DNA of 64,000 nucleotides. It comes from Rhynchonema sp. JSB1_4 (Eukaryota; Nematoda; Chromadorea; Monhysterida; Xyalidae). The stretch covers positions 57,965 through 121,964 of the forward strand of contig JASAMV010004535.1 of assembly GCA_030248065.1 (NCBI GenBank), read 5' to 3'. Below are positions 60,077-64,000 of this stretch, piece by piece; position 1 is the first letter of the stretch, and every line of letters starts with the position of its first letter. Under the pieces are notes generated by a model. The model made no database searches, was not told where the DNA came from, and saw only the letters and a list, made by a program, of their open reading frames with translations. The translations under genes and the position numbers were made by a program.

Positions 60077-62849
60077 TCAACTAGATCCATAAATCAACAA
60101 TGTCGCTTTATCGCAACAGTCAGATTGCACAACATTACGTCCTTTTCCAAAAAAATTACGAACAAAAAAGATACGCGCATCGTCAGCCATCATCCAATCC
60201 ATATAATAGTCACTCCAGAAATAAGTCCAATAGTGCACTTTTGCGCGACTAAATATCTGAAAAACGGAAAAAGCATGTTTTACAACTGTATCAGTCCAGT
60301 TAGATACAGTACCTGAGACCTAAGGCATGTTTTGCTACTGTAATGCTGCTGTAATATCCCCAGTCAAGTATAGTACATGGCACAGAAAATATGTTTTTGC
60401 CGCTGTAATCCTGCTGTAATATCCACAGTCAAATATAGTACCTGGCATAGTAGAAAGTATGTTTTACTGCTGTAATACCACAGTCAAGTGCAGTGGCAAG
60501 CAACAAAAGCATGTTTTACTACTGTAGTATGCTCACTCAGATATACTAGCAAGCAACTAAGAATTATTCAAGTTCACTGCCATAACCTACCCTGACTGCT
60601 CGCAACATGTACGTTTTTGAACGTCCATTGATACCTGGCATTTGCAACAATTTTGGAATATTCACTCTCGTCTCGTTCACGCCTTGCAACCGCCCATTTT
60701 TGTCGAATTTCCCTCTGCAACATGTAATTCAATCAATGCAAATACTAAAAATGCTAATGCAAATGCTAAAAAATAAGCAAACCAACACAATACTAAACCT
60801 GGATAGGAATATCATGAGTTCGGCCGGAAGCTCGTGCAACAATCTCGATTTGACCACAGGACTGCCACAACCAGCGCCACAGAGAACAACGTTCCCGTCC
60901 TCGTCACGCAGTGGTTCATGGAACCAGTCATTCGATAACAATGTCTTGAAAATTCAATTCACAGTTATGGAATACAACAGAAAAAAAAATTTGTAGCTAG
61001 ACAAGACGCTAACCTCCAAATCTGTTTCTTGCGTTGGGACTACGACGAAAAATTCTGCGTCTTCCCATGTAACGCGTCGGTTGATCGTGACCTCACAAGA
61101 TTCGCATCGTTGGTAGATATGCACCTTCATCTAAAACAGTCATGTTCGTGCTTATTTAGCAGTGGCACGCGATTTTGGGACCATCTGGTGCATTCGCATT
61201 GACAATGACCTGGTGCACCGCCCACTGTGAAAGAAAACAGTTGAGAACCGACAGCCAAAAACACACTGCAGTACAATTCGCATAACATAGAACCAAAACC
61301 TTTTTGACTTAAGCACAAAATAAAATATTATTATACGTACACCTTACCGAAAAAAAACGGGCGTTTTGTTGCCGGAATCGTGATATGAGCAACGGCTTGA
61401 TGACCAACAACCACAGCTCATCCGAATCTTGTGTGCTGGTTCCAGCCAAACGTTTTTTCGTCAGACTTACGAGCCGCTAAAAACATGAAATTTTACATAC
61501 ACACATCACATGGTAAAATAGTTTAACAGAAACCAACATTGAACTCCAGCAAATCGGACGATTTGATACGGTCGCCTTCAGCACAATCAGACCCATCAAC
61601 GGACCGACAATGCACCAACACGCGATTCAGGAGCGCAGCCAGCATCATATCTGTATCAGAGCTGAAAAAAGCGGCAATAATAATAATCATGACTTTCAAA
61701 TAACATTAATAATATAAAACCAATGTAAGTACGTAGACCAACTCAAACAATAATGTGTATGGCGTCCCATCATCTCCAGCATCGACGGAGAACGCGCTCA
61801 GTGTTGCCAAGCATTGGAGGAGTGCATTTACATAGCAACTGTTGCCAATATTCGTCAAACCTCGAAGCCGACGCTCTTCCTCTAGATAACTGAAAAAACG
61901 TAATTTCATTATGGTTCCGATTTTTTGTTAAAAAAACAGAGCACACAAACCAATTTTCGCCATCTTGATCAGGAACCAGTGATAGATCCAAAGGCGGGTC
62001 CGCGAGTGGATGAGTAATAAAGGTCGCAGCCCGAGCCTCGTCTTCACGAGCAACTTCAGACTGCAATAACACAACGCTCAACACACAGAGAAGCAAACAC
62101 GTGCATCAAAAAAAAAACAAAACAAAACTAAACACTCACAGGCGTCGGTGAATCAGACTCTGAGTCCTGGGCACCATCAATCGGCTCATCATCATTTATC
62201 GGCGAGCACATGTTGCGCGTTGCCGGTGCCACTTGCCCACCGGCATGATAGCTGCGGCGCGAGCACTAAAATCACAATCATTCATTTGCATGACTACAAA
62301 AAACACTCCAAATCACATTCATAAATCAAACATACTGACCGGAATAGGATCTTCGTTGAACATTGGTAGCGGCGGATCCAACAATGATCGCAAACGATTG
62401 TATTCGACGAGAGTTTGTTTGTGCACTGTGATACGATCACAATTCAATCGCAGTAAATGCACTCCCTCTATCGACCGAACACGTGACAATGCCACGTAGA
62501 TCATCCCATCAGAGAATATCGTGTCGTCGGCACAGATCACGGCCCCGTCAACCGAAATTCCTGCACAAACAAACAGTTAAAACCAAAGAAGAAAACATAA
62601 AACTCGCACATATTATGCACCACAATTAAAATGACCGACCTTGACATTTGTGGATGGTCATTGCAAATGATTCTACAATCGGGAATTGCGTTCGCGTCAC
62701 GAACATGCCAGCAGCCAGTTCATATCGTCCTGTCACTCGGGTACAGTCATACAGCCGACCAATGCCGTCCAATTTGATGCGGATGGTCTCAACCTTGTCG
62801 CCATCCGCAACAATCTCGACGACTTTTCCAGTGGCCCCATTGACAATAC
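60077..62849 (-). CDS. PIF1-type helicase fused to ubiquitin-specific protease (N-terminal part outside window)
   Basis: Exons (minus) 62640-62849, 62340-62560, 62140-62265, 61951-62060, 61743-61889, 61538-61661, 61348-61476, 61014-61130, 60799-60944, 60591-60714, 60077-60256; one frame without stops, about 544 residues seen. The first two exons are the end of a PIF1/RecD-like helicase: GIVNGATGKVVEI, TRTQFPIVESFAMTIHKCQG and IYVALSRVRSIEGVHLL. A linker (SPINDDEPIDGAQDSESDSP) follows. Then comes a peptidase C19 domain: Cys box GLTNIGNSCYVNALLQCL, a CESC...CGAGCG zinc-ribbon-like pair, LPAELMIFLSR, VNIPKLL, and a His box VHYWTYF with MADDARIFFV after it. The catalytic Cys and His are present, so it could be an active deubiquitinase. 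The helicase Walker motifs would lie beyond 64 kb. Confidence 0.8.
60348..60560 (+). repeat. 50-bp repeat array 6, decayed
   Basis: About four diverged units (CAGTCAAGTATAGTACATGG..., GTATGTTTTACTGCTGTAAT) in the last intron of the helicase-protease gene. They are in plus orientation, antisense to that gene. Confidence 0.75.
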
Positions 62850-62877
62850 CTGCAAAACACTTTTAGGGCTAAAGTGG

Positions 62878-64000
62878 CCAAAAACATTTCGCTGCCGGCT
62901 ACTATACTTGACTGAGGATGCTGCTGCAGCAAAACATTTCGCTGCCAGTCACTATACTTGACTGAGGATGCTGCTGCAGCAAAACATTTCGCTGCCAGTC
63001 ACTATACTTGACTGAGAATGCTGCTGCAGCAAAACATTTCGCTGCCAGTCACTATACTTGACTGAGGATGCTGCTGCAGCAAAACATTTCGCTGCCAGTC
63101 ACTATACTTGACTGAGGATGCTGCTGCAGCAAAACATTTCGCTGCCAGTCACTATACTTGACTGAGGATGCTGCTGCAGCAAAACATTTCGCTGCCAGTC
63201 ACTATACTTGACTGAGGATGCTGCTGCAGCAAAACATTTCGCTGCCAGTCACTATACTTGACTGAGGATGCTGCTGCAGCAAAACATTTCGCTGCCAGTC
63301 ACTATACTTGACTGAGGATGCTGCTGCAGCAAAACATTTCGCTGCCAGTCACTATACTTGACTGAGGATGCTGCTGCAGCAAAACATTTCGCTGCCAGTC
63401 ACTATACTTGACTGAGGATGCTGCTGCAGCAAAACATTTCGCTGCCAGTCACTATACTTGACTGAGGATGCTGCTGCAGCAAAACATTTCGCTGCCAGTC
63501 ACTATACTTGACTGAGGATGCTGCTGCAGCAAAACATTTCGCTGCCAGTCACTATACTTGACTGAGGATGGTGCTGCAGCAAAACATTTCGCTGCCAGTC
63601 ACTATACTTGACTGAGGATGCTGCTGCAGCAAAACATTTCGCTGCCAGTCACTATACTTGACTGAGGATGCTGCTGCAGCAAAACATTTCGCTGCCAGTC
63701 ACTATACTTGACTGAGGATGCTGCTGCAGCAAAACATTTCGCTGCCAGTCACTATACTTGACTGAGGATGCTGCTGCAGCAAAACATTTCGCTGCCAGTC
63801 ACTATACTTGACTGAGGATGCTGCTGCAGCAAAACATTTCGCTGCCAGTCACTATACTTGACTGAGGATGGTGCTGCAGCAAAACATTTCGCTGCCAGTC
63901 ACTATACTTGACTGAGGATGCTGCTGCAGCAAAACATTTCGCTGCCAGTCACTATACTTGACTGAGGATGCTGCTGCAGCAAAACATTTCGCTGCCAGTC
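62878..64000 (-). repeat. 50-bp double-hairpin repeat array 7, runs off the window
   Basis: At least 22 units, the most uniform of all arrays, on the minus strand. They start about 30 bp upstream of the first visible helicase exon, so they lie in a helicase intron in the sense direction. Only a few positions vary (for example GGTGCTGCAG for GCTGCTGCAG). Confidence 0.95.

Noticed and set aside
34308..64000. Definite Helitron call with termini
   Set aside because: No Rep HUH motif, no CTRR end with hairpin and no A-T insertion boundary could be identified inside the window.
38139..64000. Rule that repeat arrays are always sense to their host gene
   Set aside because: Array 6 is antisense to the helicase-protease gene and array 4 is intergenic, so it is only a tendency.

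Overview
This is eukaryotic nuclear DNA, most likely from a small-genome invertebrate. Genes are cut into short exons by mostly 45-150 nt GT-AG introns with TTTCAG-type acceptors. The protein families (C-type lectins, a PAN domain, DEG-3-like nicotinic receptors, PSKH1 kinase) are metazoan. A nematode is my best guess, but the sequence does not prove it. I rebuilt gene models by hand from splice sites and reading-frame phase. Most close exactly (phases match, one stop codon), which is the main support for them.

Left part, 1-28.6 kb: ordinary host genes. A PSKH1-type kinase (2266-7520, +) carries a complete C-type lectin/PAN gene on the opposite strand in its eighth intron. A secreted Pro/Gly-rich protein of unknown function follows (7878-9808, -). 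After a gene-poor, repeat-rich stretch come two tandem nicotinic acetylcholine receptor alpha-type subunit genes (about 15.0-17.5 and 18.8-21.4 kb, +), an inositol monophosphatase (21915-23820, -) and a lectin-domain protein whose C-terminal repeats are each encoded by one phase-0 exon (24641-28601, -).

Middle, 28.6-34.3 kb: no convincing gene. It holds a 1-kb inverted-repeat element, GC-rich minisatellite and long homopolymer C/G runs that look partly unreliable.

Right part, 34.3-64 kb: a distinct block of nucleic-acid-related genes. It contains an RRM protein, two tandem Cys/His-rich zinc-finger-like paralogues, two OB-fold proteins of RPA/SSB type, a small membrane protein, a small acidic coiled-coil protein and, on the minus strand, a gene that fuses the C-terminal part of a PIF1-type helicase to a ubiquitin-specific protease. 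Seven arrays of one 50-bp repeat are scattered through this block and I saw none in the left half. Each unit can fold into two adjacent hairpins. Six of the seven arrays lie in introns. Helicase, RPA-like and protease functions together recall Helitron/Helentron transposons, but no Rep domain or termini are visible and the helicase gene leaves the window. A very large, intron-bearing Helitron-like element or a host locus derived from one is the leading hypothesis, not a conclusion.
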